From: a candidate division KSB3 bacterium
Lineage (GTDB): Bacteria > Moduliflexota > Moduliflexia > Moduliflexales > Moduliflexaceae
NCBI GenBank assembly: GCA_002748425.1
Contig: PDSJ01000022.1
Span: 45,759 to 109,758, forward strand
Length of the DNA stretch: 64,000 nucleotides
Reading direction: 5' to 3'
Numbering within the stretch: the first letter of the stretch is position 1; each line of letters opens with the position of its first letter. The position numbers and the translations under genes are program-made. The notes below the pieces were generated by a model. The model had not been told where the DNA came from. It saw only the letters and a program-made list of their open reading frames with translations, and searched no databases. Below, one piece after another: positions 8,105 to 16,933 of this stretch.

Positions 8105-9493
8105 ATGCCAATTCTCAGCGATGATGATACGATTGCTGCGATTTCCACAGCCGCAGGAGAGGGGGCGATCGGCATTGTTCGCCTTAGTGGTCCCCAGGCA
8201 TTGCGTATCGCGCAAGACATCTTTGTGGGCACGTATCGGCAGTTACTGCCGGACGCGCCCGGCTATTCCCTGTTGCACGGCTGCGTTACGCATCCTCACT
8301 CCGGCAAGATTCTGGATGAAGTCTTGCTTGCTGTCATGCGTGCTCCCCGTTCTTATACCCGTGAAGATCTCGTGGAATTTCACTGTCACGGCGGGCGCAT
8401 CGTCTTGCGTGATGTATTGGCTCTGGTTCTGGAACAGGGAGCACGCCTGGCGGAATCCGGGGAGTTCACAAAGCGCGCTTTTCTCAACGGGCGCCTTGAT
8501 CTGGTTCAGGCTGAATCAGTAATCGACATTATCCGGGCTAAAAGCGACGCTGGCCTGCAGCTTGCCGTCCAGCAGCTCCACGGGAAACTGTCCTCACAGG
8601 TCAAGCGTTTACGCGATGAGTTGCAGCAACTTCTGGCGCTGATTGAGGCGTCAATTGATTTTGCGGATGAGGAGATCGAAGTCATTGAGTATGATCGTAT
8701 CCAGGAGGGGCTGCAGACGGCGCTTGACGAATGCGCTCACCTGCTGGCCAGTGCGCAGGAAGGTAAAATCGCGCGTGATGGCTTGAGCGTGGCGATCGCG
8801 GGCAAACCGAATGTAGGCAAATCGAGCCTGATGAACGTGTTTTTGCAGGAAGAACGGGCGATTGTGACTTCTATCCCAGGAACGACCCGTGATACGGTTG
8901 AGGACTATATCACGCTCGAAGGTGTGCCGATCAGGCTGATCGATACAGCCGGTATTCGACGTACTGATGACCGTCTGGAGGGTTTAGGCGTCGCACGCAG
9001 CCGTCAAATGCTGCAACAGGCTGATCTCGTTCTCTGTCTTTTTGACAGTTCATCTCCATGGGAGCAAGAGGATGAAGATTTTGTGAAACTTGCGCGTGCT
9101 GAAGCACAAGCCGTTGTGTTCAATAAAATCGATCTGCCGCCGCAGCTTTCCGAACAGGACACGCTGTCCAGGTTCCCAGACGGAACCCCGGCCTTCCGTA
9201 TTTCGGTAACGCAGCAGCTTGGGCTCGATGAGCTGAAGCATGCTCTGGCAGAGCACGTGACGGCCCGGCCGCTCGAAAGCATCGCTGTGACGAATGTACG
9301 TCATACGCATGCCTTGCAGCAGACCGTTCAAAGCCTGAACTACGCTCAGGAATCGACGCGCAGCGGGATGTCGCAGGAGTTTATCGTCCTCGATATTCGA
9401 AATGCCCTGGACCACTTGGGAGAGATCAGTGGCGAAACAACCACCGAGGACATCCTTAATCGCATCTTCTCGACCTTTTGTATCGGTAAATGA
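8105..9493 (+). CDS. mnmE: tRNA modification GTPase MnmE
   Basis: 462 residues. The N-terminal domain begins DTIAAISTAAGEGAIGIVRLSGP, with YTREDLVEFHCHGG for folate binding. The G domain lies at about 220-375 with GKPNVGKSSLMN (G1), TTRDTVEDY (G2), DTAGIR (G3) and NKID (G4). The C-terminal helical domain ends with the invariant FCIGK, whose Cys is needed for modification. With MnmG it builds the 5-carboxymethylaminomethyl group on wobble U34 of some tRNAs. It is followed 27 bases later by rsmG, the usual partner in this block. No good Shine-Dalgarno is seen; the start lies beside a hairpin. Confidence 0.96.
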   Translation: MPILSDDDTIAAISTAAGEGAIGIVRLSGPQALRIAQDIFVGTYRQLLPDAPGYSLLHGCVTHPHSGKILDEVLLAVMRAPRSYTREDLVEFHCHGGRIVLRDVLALVLEQGARLAESGEFTKRAFLNGRLDLVQAESVIDIIRAKSDAGLQLAVQQLHGKLSSQVKRLRDELQQLLALIEASIDFADEEIEVIEYDRIQEGLQTALDECAHLLASAQEGKIARDGLSVAIAGKPNVGKSSLMNVFLQEERAIVTSIPGTTRDTVEDYITLEGVPIRLIDTAGIRRTDDRLEGLGVARSRQMLQQADLVLCLFDSSSPWEQEDEDFVKLARAEAQAVVFNKIDLPPQLSEQDTLSRFPDGTPAFRISVTQQLGLDELKHALAEHVTARPLESIAVTNVRHTHALQQTVQSLNYAQESTRSGMSQEFIVLDIRNALDHLGEISGETTTEDILNRIFSTFCIGK

Positions 9494-9520
9494 GATTGTT
9501 GTCTCGAACAGAATCCTGTT

Positions 9521-10195
9521 GTGATGAGCGGATTTGAAGAGTTTCGTGTGCTGTTACGACAAGAGCTGGCCGCTCTGAACCTGACACTGCATGCCGACCA
9601 GGAGCAGCAGTTTTTTGTCTATTTTCAGGAACTGCGGAAGTGGAATCAGAAGATCAATCTCAGCGGTAACGATGATGAAGTCTTTGTGGTTCAACAGCAT
9701 TTCATCGATTCCCTGAGCTGTACCCTGACGTCTGTTCCTTTCGAACGAGCGCATCTGCTGGATATTGGGACCGGTGCCGGTTTTCCCGGCCTGCCGCTGA
9801 AAATCTATTTTCCGGATATGCACGTGACGCTTGTCGATGCGGTGTCCAAAAAAATCATTTTTCTGCGCCACCTCTGTCGGCAGCTCGGACTCTTCGGGGT
9901 CACGTGTCTGGCAGCACGACTCCCCGCACAGAAAACGTCAGACTTCCCGACCAGCGGCTTTGATGTGATTGTCTCGCGAGCGGTCGGCAGTCTACGGGAT
10001 GTGCTGATAGCAGCTGTCCCGTTATTGGCTTCTGACGGCTCGATCCTCTTGCAGCGCGGCAAGAAAGGGCTGCAAGAAATCGAGGAAAACCAACTGTTCC
10101 TCCAGGAGCAGAGCCTGCAAGTTGCTGAACGTCGTGAACTTCGTCTGCCTTTCCTCAGTGCTCCCCGTTATCTCTTCACTTTTCATGTGTTGTAG
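9521..10195 (+). CDS. rsmG: 16S rRNA (guanine527-N7)-methyltransferase RsmG
   Basis: 224 residues. The GidB/RsmG motif set is present: YFQELRKWNQKINLSG, an SAM-binding LLDIGTGAGFPGLPL, VTLVDAVSKKIIFLRH and VIVSRAVGSL. It methylates G527 of 16S rRNA. Translation may start at GTG 9521 or ATG 9524. The ORF closes the rpmH-to-rsmG block; parA/parB, common next neighbours in other genomes, are absent. Confidence 0.94.
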   Translation: MMSGFEEFRVLLRQELAALNLTLHADQEQQFFVYFQELRKWNQKINLSGNDDEVFVVQQHFIDSLSCTLTSVPFERAHLLDIGTGAGFPGLPLKIYFPDMHVTLVDAVSKKIIFLRHLCRQLGLFGVTCLAARLPAQKTSDFPTSGFDVIVSRAVGSLRDVLIAAVPLLASDGSILLQRGKKGLQEIEENQLFLQEQSLQVAERRELRLPFLSAPRYLFTFHVL

Positions 10196-10325
10196 AAAAC
10201 GCTGTTCTCAAAAATAATGCTTGACTTTCTCTCAAAGCTTCTTCATACCGTTTCCCGAAAACAGGATATAAGAGACCTGAATAACTTGAACCGGGAGTAT
10301 CACATCAGGGGAAGGAGAGTGTACT

Positions 10326-10766
10326 ATGGCAAATAATGAAAGAGAATTAACCGCATTTTTATCGAGCGGAACAAATTTTAAAGGAGATTTAACTTTCGAT
10401 GGAACCGTGCGGATTGATGGGAGGTTCGAAGGAAACATTAATTCGAAAGATTCACTGGTCATTGGTGAAAATGCCGCTGTTGACGCCGAAGTTCATGTCG
10501 GGAAAATTATCATTAGTGGACGGGTCAGCGGGAATATTTCAGCCATTGAGTCGGTGGAAATTAATTCAAAAGCTCAAGTGCATGGCAATATTAAACTCAG
10601 CGGCAATCAACTGGTTATTCATGAAGGCGCGGTATTTAGCGGCGGGTGTGAGATGGGCGCTTCCGACACCCTGGAAGAGCCGCCCCTCAGAGAGCTTCGG
10701 GAAGCTCCTGTTGCTGCAGGACTTAAAACACCGCCGATGCCTCCTGTTCCGGGAGAAGACATATAG
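10326..10766 (+). CDS. Bactofilin-type polymer-forming cytoskeletal protein
   Basis: 146 residues with a central right-handed beta-helix of short repeats (FKGDLTFDGTVRIDGRFEGN; VIGENAAVDAEVHVGKI; GRVSGNISAIESVEI; AQVHGNIKLSGNQLVI). Flexible N- and C-terminal tails flank it, the latter proline-rich. Bactofilins self-assemble without nucleotide into membrane-associated filaments used in cell shape, stalk formation or polar localisation. GGAAGGAGA precedes ATG 10326. A possible TTGACT element lies at 10221-10226 but lacks a good -10. A terminator follows, so it appears to be monocistronic. Confidence 0.93.
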   Translation: MANNERELTAFLSSGTNFKGDLTFDGTVRIDGRFEGNINSKDSLVIGENAAVDAEVHVGKIIISGRVSGNISAIESVEINSKAQVHGNIKLSGNQLVIHEGAVFSGGCEMGASDTLEEPPLRELREAPVAAGLKTPPMPPVPGEDI

Positions 10767-10790
10767 CCGACCGGTTCAGCGTGTTTTACA

Positions 10791-10845
10791 AAAGCATATC
10801 ACGTTGTATTAAGCAGTCGTCGCATCGTGATGTGCTTTTCTTGTG
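10791..10845 (+). terminator. Rho-independent terminator after the bactofilin gene
   Basis: AAAAGCATATCACG (10791-10804) pairs with CGTGATGTGCTTTT (10827-10840) with a single wobble pair. The 22-base loop is followed by a short T-rich run. Its position 25 bases after the bactofilin stop fits a terminator. A second small hairpin (CCCGTTG/CAGCGGG) with a following T-run lies just downstream. Confidence 0.65.
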
Positions 10846-10996
10846 TGCGTGTCCCGTTGCAGCAGCGGGATGAATGGCATTTTTTCAGATTCTTTTCCTC
10901 CAGCCTTGACTTCAGCGGCATCGGCATAATTGCTCATAGAGAAGAGTCGGAGACTGCCGTGTCTCCTTAACCATTTTTCCCGAAGAAAAGGAGAAT

Positions 10997-11488
10997 GTGT
11001 CGGTGCTTCAGCTTACCCGTCGAGGAAATTACGGAATTTTAGCTGTCTATTATATTGCTCAGAGACGCGATGATACATATATCTCAATCGGTGAAATTAT
11101 AGAAAACAGCCATATTCCCAAGCCGTATTTGAGTAAGATTCTGCAAGAACTCTGCCGAGCTGGTATTCTCGTTTCTAGGCGAGGGCTGGGCGGAGGATTC
11201 AGCCTGGCTCGACATCCTCGCGAGATCAAGCTCAGAGAGGTCATTGAAGTCATCGAGGGAAAAATCTTTCTTGTGAATTGTATGCAGAAAGCGGCTCCTG
11301 GCTGCCAGCAGGGCGATGCTTGTCCAATCGTGCCGATTTGGGTAACCTTGCAGAATTTTATTATGGAGATCGTCGGAAGTATCAGTTTTGAAGATATTAT
11401 TGATGAAACAAGAAAACATGAGATTCTTACTTTGCTGGCGCAGTTCCAGACGATGTACCATGATAAGATCGCAGGCGGAAAAAACTAA
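10997..11488 (+). CDS. Rrf2-family transcriptional regulator with clustered cysteines
   Basis: 163 residues starting at GTG 10997 behind AAAGGAGA. The Rrf2 winged-helix pattern is clear: LTRRGNYGILAVYYIA, IPKPYLSKILQELCRAGIL and SRRGLGGGFSLAR. Three cysteines in NCMQKAAPGCQQGDAC (C-x7-C-x5-C) match the Fe-S ligand region of IscR/NsrR-type members, so iron-sulfur or nitrosative/redox sensing is likely. The Mo-cofactor operon starts 157 bases downstream on the same strand, making it a plausible regulator of that operon. The target is not shown by the sequence. Confidence 0.88.
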   Translation: MSVLQLTRRGNYGILAVYYIAQRRDDTYISIGEIIENSHIPKPYLSKILQELCRAGILVSRRGLGGGFSLARHPREIKLREVIEVIEGKIFLVNCMQKAAPGCQQGDACPIVPIWVTLQNFIMEIVGSISFEDIIDETRKHEILTLLAQFQTMYHDKIAGGKN

Positions 11489-11645
11489 TCGTCCTGATGA
11501 TGGCCTTCAGCGTTTTCTTTTGTAACACGATGAGTCAGAGAGATGAAATTGAGTGGATTCTCCTGAGCTTCTCTCGTATCCGAAGTTTTCGATCAGGCTG
11601 TTCTGACAGAAACGTTTACACATCATCATCAATGAAGAGATATTC

Positions 11646-12746
11646 ATGAGACAGGTATTTCAGACATTATATCACACGCTGCAGCAGGGACAGCCTGCCG
11701 TGCTGGCGACAGTGATCTCACGTAAAGGCTCATTACCGATGAGTGACCGGGCAAGGATGCTCGTATTGCCGGATGGAACGATTTGTGGTACGGTCGGTGG
11801 TGGAATCATCGAGGCTGCGGTCATTGAAGAGGCTCTTGGGGTATTGGAAACCCGTATGTCGAAAGTACGGAATTTTGACCTGACATCGGAGCAGATTGAG
11901 TCTGAAGGAATGACCTGCGGGGGACGCGCAGGAATTTTTTTAGAATATTTTTCGCCGGATAATGCCCTGGAGTTAGTTCATCAGCTTGCGCAGCGTTACA
12001 ATCTTTCGGAACATGCTGTTGTGGCATCGATCCTTCCTCGGTCCCGGAAAGCGACAGGGCGTCCGGCTGAAAACCGGCGCTTCATTCTGACCAGAGACGG
12101 ACGACTGATCGGAAGCTCTGGCGATGACACGCTCGATCTCAAGATTCGGGACAGTCTTCAGCTGTACTTCAAAGAGCCTGTGCTGAAAGTCGTGACAATA
12201 GAACTCGGCACAAATGAAGCCACAGCAGTGGAGAGCAGCCCGGAAAACAGCCTGGAGCTTTTTGTCGAAACCGTCGTGCCGGCCCCGACTGTCTACCTTT
12301 TTGGCGGCGGTCATGTATCACAGCATCTTGCTGAGATTTTACCTGGTATCGGTTTTGAGTATGTGGTCTGCGACGATCGGCAGGAGTTTGTGACGAAGAA
12401 TCTGTTTCCCCATGCAAAAGACCTTGTATGCTGCGATTTTGCAACTGTCCTGGGACAACTGCAATTGAGTGCTCAGAGCTCGTATCTTGTGATTGTTACA
12501 AGAGGGCATGCCTCGGATCTCGTGGTGCTGCGGCAAGCCATGCAGCGAGAGCTGAAATACGTCGGCATGATCGGAAGCAAACGAAAGGTAGCGCTCTTGC
12601 TTGAAGAACTCCGGAAAGAAGGTCTGTCCGAGGCGAAACTCAAAGAGCTGCATGCTCCGATCGGGCTGCCGATTGGGGCTGATACGCTCGAAGAGATCGC
12701 CATTAGTATCGCTGCCGAGCTTATTCAAGTCCGACGGAAGGGGTAA
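11646..12746 (+). CDS. XdhC/CoxI-family molybdenum hydroxylase maturation protein
   Basis: 366 residues with two family domains. The N-terminal XdhC_CoxI part includes AVLATVISRKGSLPMSDRARML and GTVGGGIIEAAVIEEA. The C-terminal Rossmann-like XdhC_C part includes VYLFGGGHVSQHLAEIL, YVVCDDRQEF and YVGMIGSKRK. XdhC proteins bind molybdenum cofactor, promote its sulfuration and pass it to xanthine-dehydrogenase-family enzymes. It heads a tight operon with moaA and three moeA-type genes (12 bases to moaA). No Mo hydroxylase is encoded in the window, so the client lies elsewhere. Confidence 0.92.
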   Translation: MRQVFQTLYHTLQQGQPAVLATVISRKGSLPMSDRARMLVLPDGTICGTVGGGIIEAAVIEEALGVLETRMSKVRNFDLTSEQIESEGMTCGGRAGIFLEYFSPDNALELVHQLAQRYNLSEHAVVASILPRSRKATGRPAENRRFILTRDGRLIGSSGDDTLDLKIRDSLQLYFKEPVLKVVTIELGTNEATAVESSPENSLELFVETVVPAPTVYLFGGGHVSQHLAEILPGIGFEYVVCDDRQEFVTKNLFPHAKDLVCCDFATVLGQLQLSAQSSYLVIVTRGHASDLVVLRQAMQRELKYVGMIGSKRKVALLLEELRKEGLSEAKLKELHAPIGLPIGADTLEEIAISIAAELIQVRRKG

Positions 12747-12758
12747 TCTTCAGATCCT

Positions 12759-13748
12759 ATGTCATTACAGGATGCTTTCGGAAGGACGATCGCAAGTTTA
12801 CGAGTGTCTGTGACCGACCGTTGCAATTTGTGCTGCCGGTATTGTATGCCGGCAGAAGGCGTCCCTGTTCTGCCGCATGATGAAATCCTTCGTTACGAAG
12901 AGATCGAACGCCTGATTCGCGTGGCACTGGCCCTTGGTGTTGCCAGGGTTCGACTGACCGGAGGAGAACCCCTTGTCAGAAAAGGGCTTCTTGATTTCAT
13001 TTGCCGCCTGAAAGCTCTCGAAGGATTAAAGGCGCTCACCATGACCAGTAACGGCATTCTGCTTGAGCGCTATGCGGAAAGTCTGAAAAAATGTGGAGTG
13101 GATTCCCTGAATATCAGCCTTGATACGCTGAATGCTGAAAAGTTTCGTTTGATGACAGGCTTCAATCAGCTGGAAAGCGTCTTGCGCGGTATCGCCAAAG
13201 CCCGTGAAGCCGGATTTAGCCTGATCAAAATCAATGTGGTGTCGCTTCGAGCTTTCAACGACGACGAGCTGTTCGATTTCATCGAATTCGCTGATCACGG
13301 CGATTTTATACTCCGTTTTATTGAATATATGCCGTTTCCCGGGAATGATTGGCATCAGAAAGGCTTTCTGTCGTCAAAGGAACTGCGGGCTAAAATCGAA
13401 CAACGCTACACGCTTCAGCCTTACGATGGGGATCCGTCTGCAGCGGCGAAATTGTATGAGATTCAGGGGCTTCGAGGGAAGATCGGCTTTATCTCTGCAG
13501 TCTCGGAAAGCTTCTGCGATCGCTGTAATCGTTTGCGTCTTACTTCTGATGGTTTTCTCAAACCCTGTTTGCATGGTCCTCTTGAAATTGATCTGAAAAG
13601 CCCACTGCGGCGCGGAGCGCAGGACTCCGAGCTTATGGCGCTGTTTCATGAGGCGATCGAGAGGAAACCTGCCTCGCATCACGACTTGTTCACACATGCC
13701 TGCCGGCCTCTCGGCATTGACCGTGAGATGGTGCGAATCGGCGGATAA
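12759..13748 (+). CDS. moaA: GTP 3',8-cyclase MoaA (radical SAM, molybdopterin synthesis)
   Basis: 329 residues. The radical-SAM cluster motif is CNLCCRYC in TDRCNLCCRYCMPAEGV. The second, C-terminal Fe-S cluster motif is SFCDRCNRLRLTSDG followed by PCLHG. The protein ends with the conserved Gly-Gly tail (MVRIGG). MoaA converts GTP to 3',8-cyclo-7,8-dihydro-GTP, the first step of molybdopterin synthesis. ATG 12759 follows xdhC by 12 bases. moaC, moaD and moaE are not in the window. Confidence 0.96.
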   Translation: MSLQDAFGRTIASLRVSVTDRCNLCCRYCMPAEGVPVLPHDEILRYEEIERLIRVALALGVARVRLTGGEPLVRKGLLDFICRLKALEGLKALTMTSNGILLERYAESLKKCGVDSLNISLDTLNAEKFRLMTGFNQLESVLRGIAKAREAGFSLIKINVVSLRAFNDDELFDFIEFADHGDFILRFIEYMPFPGNDWHQKGFLSSKELRAKIEQRYTLQPYDGDPSAAAKLYEIQGLRGKIGFISAVSESFCDRCNRLRLTSDGFLKPCLHGPLEIDLKSPLRRGAQDSELMALFHEAIERKPASHHDLFTHACRPLGIDREMVRIGG

Positions 13749-13775
13749 CAGGGCTAGGCTGGAAAGGGATATGTT

Positions 13776-15020
13776 ATGTTGAATGTGAAGAGCGTGGAGG
13801 ACGTCTTCAGGATTCTCACACAAGAATTCTCTGAATATTCCCTGGAAACGGAAACCGTCCCTCTGCTTGAAGCGGCAGGGAGAGTCCTGGCTCGGGAAAT
13901 CGTTGCAGAGGAACATATCCCTGCCTTTGATCGATCGACTGTAGACGGTTATGCGGTCATTTCCAGGGATACGTCTGCTGCCTGTGAAGCCAACCCCGCC
14001 CAATTACTGAAAGGACCGCCTGTTGAGATGGGGTCGCGTCCAGCCATGAACCTGACGCCGGGTATGGCATGTTATATCCCCACCGGAGGACAATTGCCGC
14101 CTGGCGCTGATGGCGTGGTCATGGTTGAGCAGAGTGATGATTATGGCGATGAGTATATCTATCTGAGGGCCGCAGCGGCTCCGGGGGCTCATATTATCTT
14201 TGCCGGCGATGATATGAAAAAGGGAGAACTCCTGTTTCGCTGCGGTAAACAAATCCGTCCTGCAGACCTTGGAGTATTGGCTGCCCTTGGCGTGGATCGT
14301 GTGCCCGTAAAAAGGACATTGAAGGCCGGCATTGTCGTTACTGGTGACGAGATTGTCCCGATCGATCAGCTCCCCACAGGTTCACAGGTACGTGATATCA
14401 ACAGTTATGTGCTCTATGGACTCCTTAAAGCTTATCATGTGGAAGCAGTGATGTATGGTATTATCGGGGATAGCTGTGAGGCGATCGAAACAATTGCCCG
14501 GAAGGCCCTGAAAGAAAACGATCTGCTGCTGATCTCAGGAGGAAGCTCAGCAGGTGAGAAGGATGAAACCGCGAAGGTGATCGACCGCCTTGGAAAACCT
14601 GGAGTACTGGTACATGGCATCGCGGTCAAACCCGGAAAACCGACTATCATCGGCAGATGCGGGGCGAAAGCTGTGCTTGGCCTGCCGGGGCATCCAGCTT
14701 CGGCGTTGACGATTGCGACGATCTTTGTGACAGCTCTGCTGGAGGCTATGATGGGCAGAGAACGGACCCGAAATCTCCGACTCAGAGCGAGGATTCGTGA
14801 AAATTATCCTTCGAACAGCGGACGGGAAGAATACGTGCCTGCTGCGCTCTGCCGGGACAAGCACGAAGTGTGGGCTGACGTGCTCCCGGGGACATCCGGG
14901 CAGATCGGGTTCATGTCTCGAGCTGACGGCTATATCCATATTCGCAGAGAGCAGGAGGGGCTGATGCAGGGAGATTGTGCAGAAGTTCTCCTGGCCCCGG
15001 GAGCTGGGTATGACGTTTAA
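13776..15020 (+). CDS. moeA: Molybdopterin molybdotransferase MoeA, copy 1
   Basis: 414 residues with the complete MoeA layout: domain I (FDRSTVDGYAV), a beta-barrel domain II (GACYIPTGGQLPPGADGVVMVE-like region, about 90-125), the MoCF-type catalytic domain (VTGDEIV, then LLISGGSSAGEKDE and AVKPGKPTIIG) and a C-terminal domain IV. MoeA inserts molybdate (or tungstate) into adenylated molybdopterin. It starts 27 bases after moaA and overlaps the next gene by 11 bases. It is the first of three consecutive MoeA-family genes. Confidence 0.94.
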   Translation: MLNVKSVEDVFRILTQEFSEYSLETETVPLLEAAGRVLAREIVAEEHIPAFDRSTVDGYAVISRDTSAACEANPAQLLKGPPVEMGSRPAMNLTPGMACYIPTGGQLPPGADGVVMVEQSDDYGDEYIYLRAAAAPGAHIIFAGDDMKKGELLFRCGKQIRPADLGVLAALGVDRVPVKRTLKAGIVVTGDEIVPIDQLPTGSQVRDINSYVLYGLLKAYHVEAVMYGIIGDSCEAIETIARKALKENDLLLISGGSSAGEKDETAKVIDRLGKPGVLVHGIAVKPGKPTIIGRCGAKAVLGLPGHPASALTIATIFVTALLEAMMGRERTRNLRLRARIRENYPSNSGREEYVPAALCRDKHEVWADVLPGTSGQIGFMSRADGYIHIRREQEGLMQGDCAEVLLAPGAGYDV

Positions 15021-16929
15021 CTATCTTGAGAATCGGGACCTGGATCAAGCGCTTTTTGACTACCTGTCTCTGCTGGCAAAGAGCGTGAAATGCGAGAAAG
15101 AAAAAATTCCTGTAACGGAAAGCCTTGCCAGAGTGACGTCGGATGCGGTATATGCAGCGCTGTCTTGCCCCCATTACCTGGCATCAGCCATGGACGGAAT
15201 TGCGGTGCGGGTCGAGGATACCTTTGGTGCTTCTGCAAGACGCCCTGTACTGTTGACGGAGGGTGAGGATTTCCTGCCGATAGATACCGGCGATCCGATC
15301 CCGGAGGGCTATGACGGGGTCATTATGATAGAAGATGTCATTCCCCAGGAGAATGGCAGGGTCAAAATTATCGTTCCGGCCCGTCCCTTTCAGCATATCC
15401 GTCAAATCGGCGAGGATATGTGTCAGAGAGAGATGATCGTGCCGTCTGGCATGCTCATCAGACCCCAGGAAATCGGCGCTCTGCTGGCCAGTGGTATCAT
15501 ATCGGTATCTGTGTGGAAGAAACCGCTGGTCGGAATCATCCCCACGGGCGACGAGATCGTCGAGCCTGCTGCTGCCCCTGAAAAAGGGCAGATCCTCGAA
15601 TGCAATTCAGCGGTTTTTTCCGCGATGATTGCGCTCTGGGGAGGTCGGAGCAAGATTTATGAGATCATAGCTGACGATTGTGAGGTCATGAAACGCGGTA
15701 TGTTACAGGCAAGCCGCGACTGTGATATGGTGCTGGTTATTGCGGGATCCTCGGCAGGGCGGGACGATTATACTAACACCGTTATTGCTGAATGCGGGAC
15801 CGTATGCTGCCACGGACTGGCGATCAAGCCCGGGAAGCCGGCGATATTGGGAATCGTCGAAGCGAAGCCCGTAATCGGGATCCCAGGTTATCCCGTTTCA
15901 GGCATCATTGTCATGGAGAACGTTGTCAAAGAAGTCTTCTCTTTGTACACAGGCATTTCGCCGTCTTCTCCTCAGAAAGTCAGTGCTTTTCTGGCGCGTA
16001 CACTGCTTTCGTCCTTGAAATATCGGGAATTTAAACAAGTCAGACTAGGGAGGATCGGAAAGAGATTGACGGCCCTGCCGATCAGTTCCGGGGCCGGAGT
16101 TCTCAGCTCCTCTGTCAAGGCTGACGGCATGCTGACGATCCCGCAAAATTGCGAGGGATACGAACGGGGCAGCACGGTTGAGATCGAACTGCTTCGGTCT
16201 GCTGAAGAGATCGAAAGAAACATTGTGCTTACAGGCAGTCACGACCCTCTTGTTGACGAGCTTAACGATCTGATCCGTCGCAAGGGGCCGGGTCATTCGC
16301 TGGCTTCGACCCATGTTGGCAGTTTGAATGGTATCATGGCCCTGAAAGCCGGAGAGACTCATGTTGCGGGAATTCATTTGCTGGATGAGAAAGATGGCGC
16401 TTATAATATTTCTTTTCTCAAAAAATATCTCGATCTTTCCAGGATTGTGCTGATCAAAGGAGTGACACGGCGGCAAGGGCTGCTGATTGCTCCTGAGAAT
16501 CCTCTGAAGATTAAGGGAGTTGCCGATCTCGCCGCTTCGGGTGTGCGCTATGTCAACCGGCAGAAGGGTTCTGGAACCCGATTGCTTTTTGACTACCTTG
16601 TAAAACAGGAAGGCGTGTCTCCCCGCGACATTTACGGCTATGCTAGAGAAGAATTCACCCATATCTCTGTCGCCGCCCAGATTGCTGAACAGACTGCAGA
16701 TGCCGGCCTGGCGATTTATGGCGTGGCACGCATTTACGGATTGCATTTTATTCCAGTGTGGGAAGAAGAATATGATTTTGTCCTCAGCAAAGAGTTTTAT
16801 GAGTCTTTCGCAGGTCGGCTTTTCCTTTCCGTGCTGAAATCCGAGGCATTGAAAGAACGGCTTGCCCGGCTGGGAGGTTATGGAACAGGCCGGATCGGTG
16901 AAGTTGAACCCTTTGAAAATAGCAGGTGA
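15010..16929 (+). CDS. MoeA-family protein fused to a periplasmic-binding-protein-like domain
   Basis: About 639 residues from ATG 15010, which overlaps the previous stop. Residues 1-400 are MoeA-like (YLASAMDGIAV, TGDPIPEGYDGVIMIEDVI, PTGDEIVEP, IAGSSAGRDDY, AIKPGKPAILG). Residues about 410-639 match the COG1910-type binding-protein domain (NIVLTGSHDPLVDEL; THVGSLNGIMALKAGETH; LIKGVTRRQGLLI; VNRQKGSGTRLLFDYL). Such fusions are known in archaea and anaerobes, where the extra domain is thought to sense or bind an oxyanion or cofactor. It is cytoplasmic, with no signal peptide. Stop 16927-16929 is four bases before the next gene. Confidence 0.92.
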   Translation: MTFNYLENRDLDQALFDYLSLLAKSVKCEKEKIPVTESLARVTSDAVYAALSCPHYLASAMDGIAVRVEDTFGASARRPVLLTEGEDFLPIDTGDPIPEGYDGVIMIEDVIPQENGRVKIIVPARPFQHIRQIGEDMCQREMIVPSGMLIRPQEIGALLASGIISVSVWKKPLVGIIPTGDEIVEPAAAPEKGQILECNSAVFSAMIALWGGRSKIYEIIADDCEVMKRGMLQASRDCDMVLVIAGSSAGRDDYTNTVIAECGTVCCHGLAIKPGKPAILGIVEAKPVIGIPGYPVSGIIVMENVVKEVFSLYTGISPSSPQKVSAFLARTLLSSLKYREFKQVRLGRIGKRLTALPISSGAGVLSSSVKADGMLTIPQNCEGYERGSTVEIELLRSAEEIERNIVLTGSHDPLVDELNDLIRRKGPGHSLASTHVGSLNGIMALKAGETHVAGIHLLDEKDGAYNISFLKKYLDLSRIVLIKGVTRRQGLLIAPENPLKIKGVADLAASGVRYVNRQKGSGTRLLFDYLVKQEGVSPRDIYGYAREEFTHISVAAQIAEQTADAGLAIYGVARIYGLHFIPVWEEEYDFVLSKEFYESFAGRLFLSVLKSEALKERLARLGGYGTGRIGEVEPFENSR

Positions 16930-16933
16930 TGCG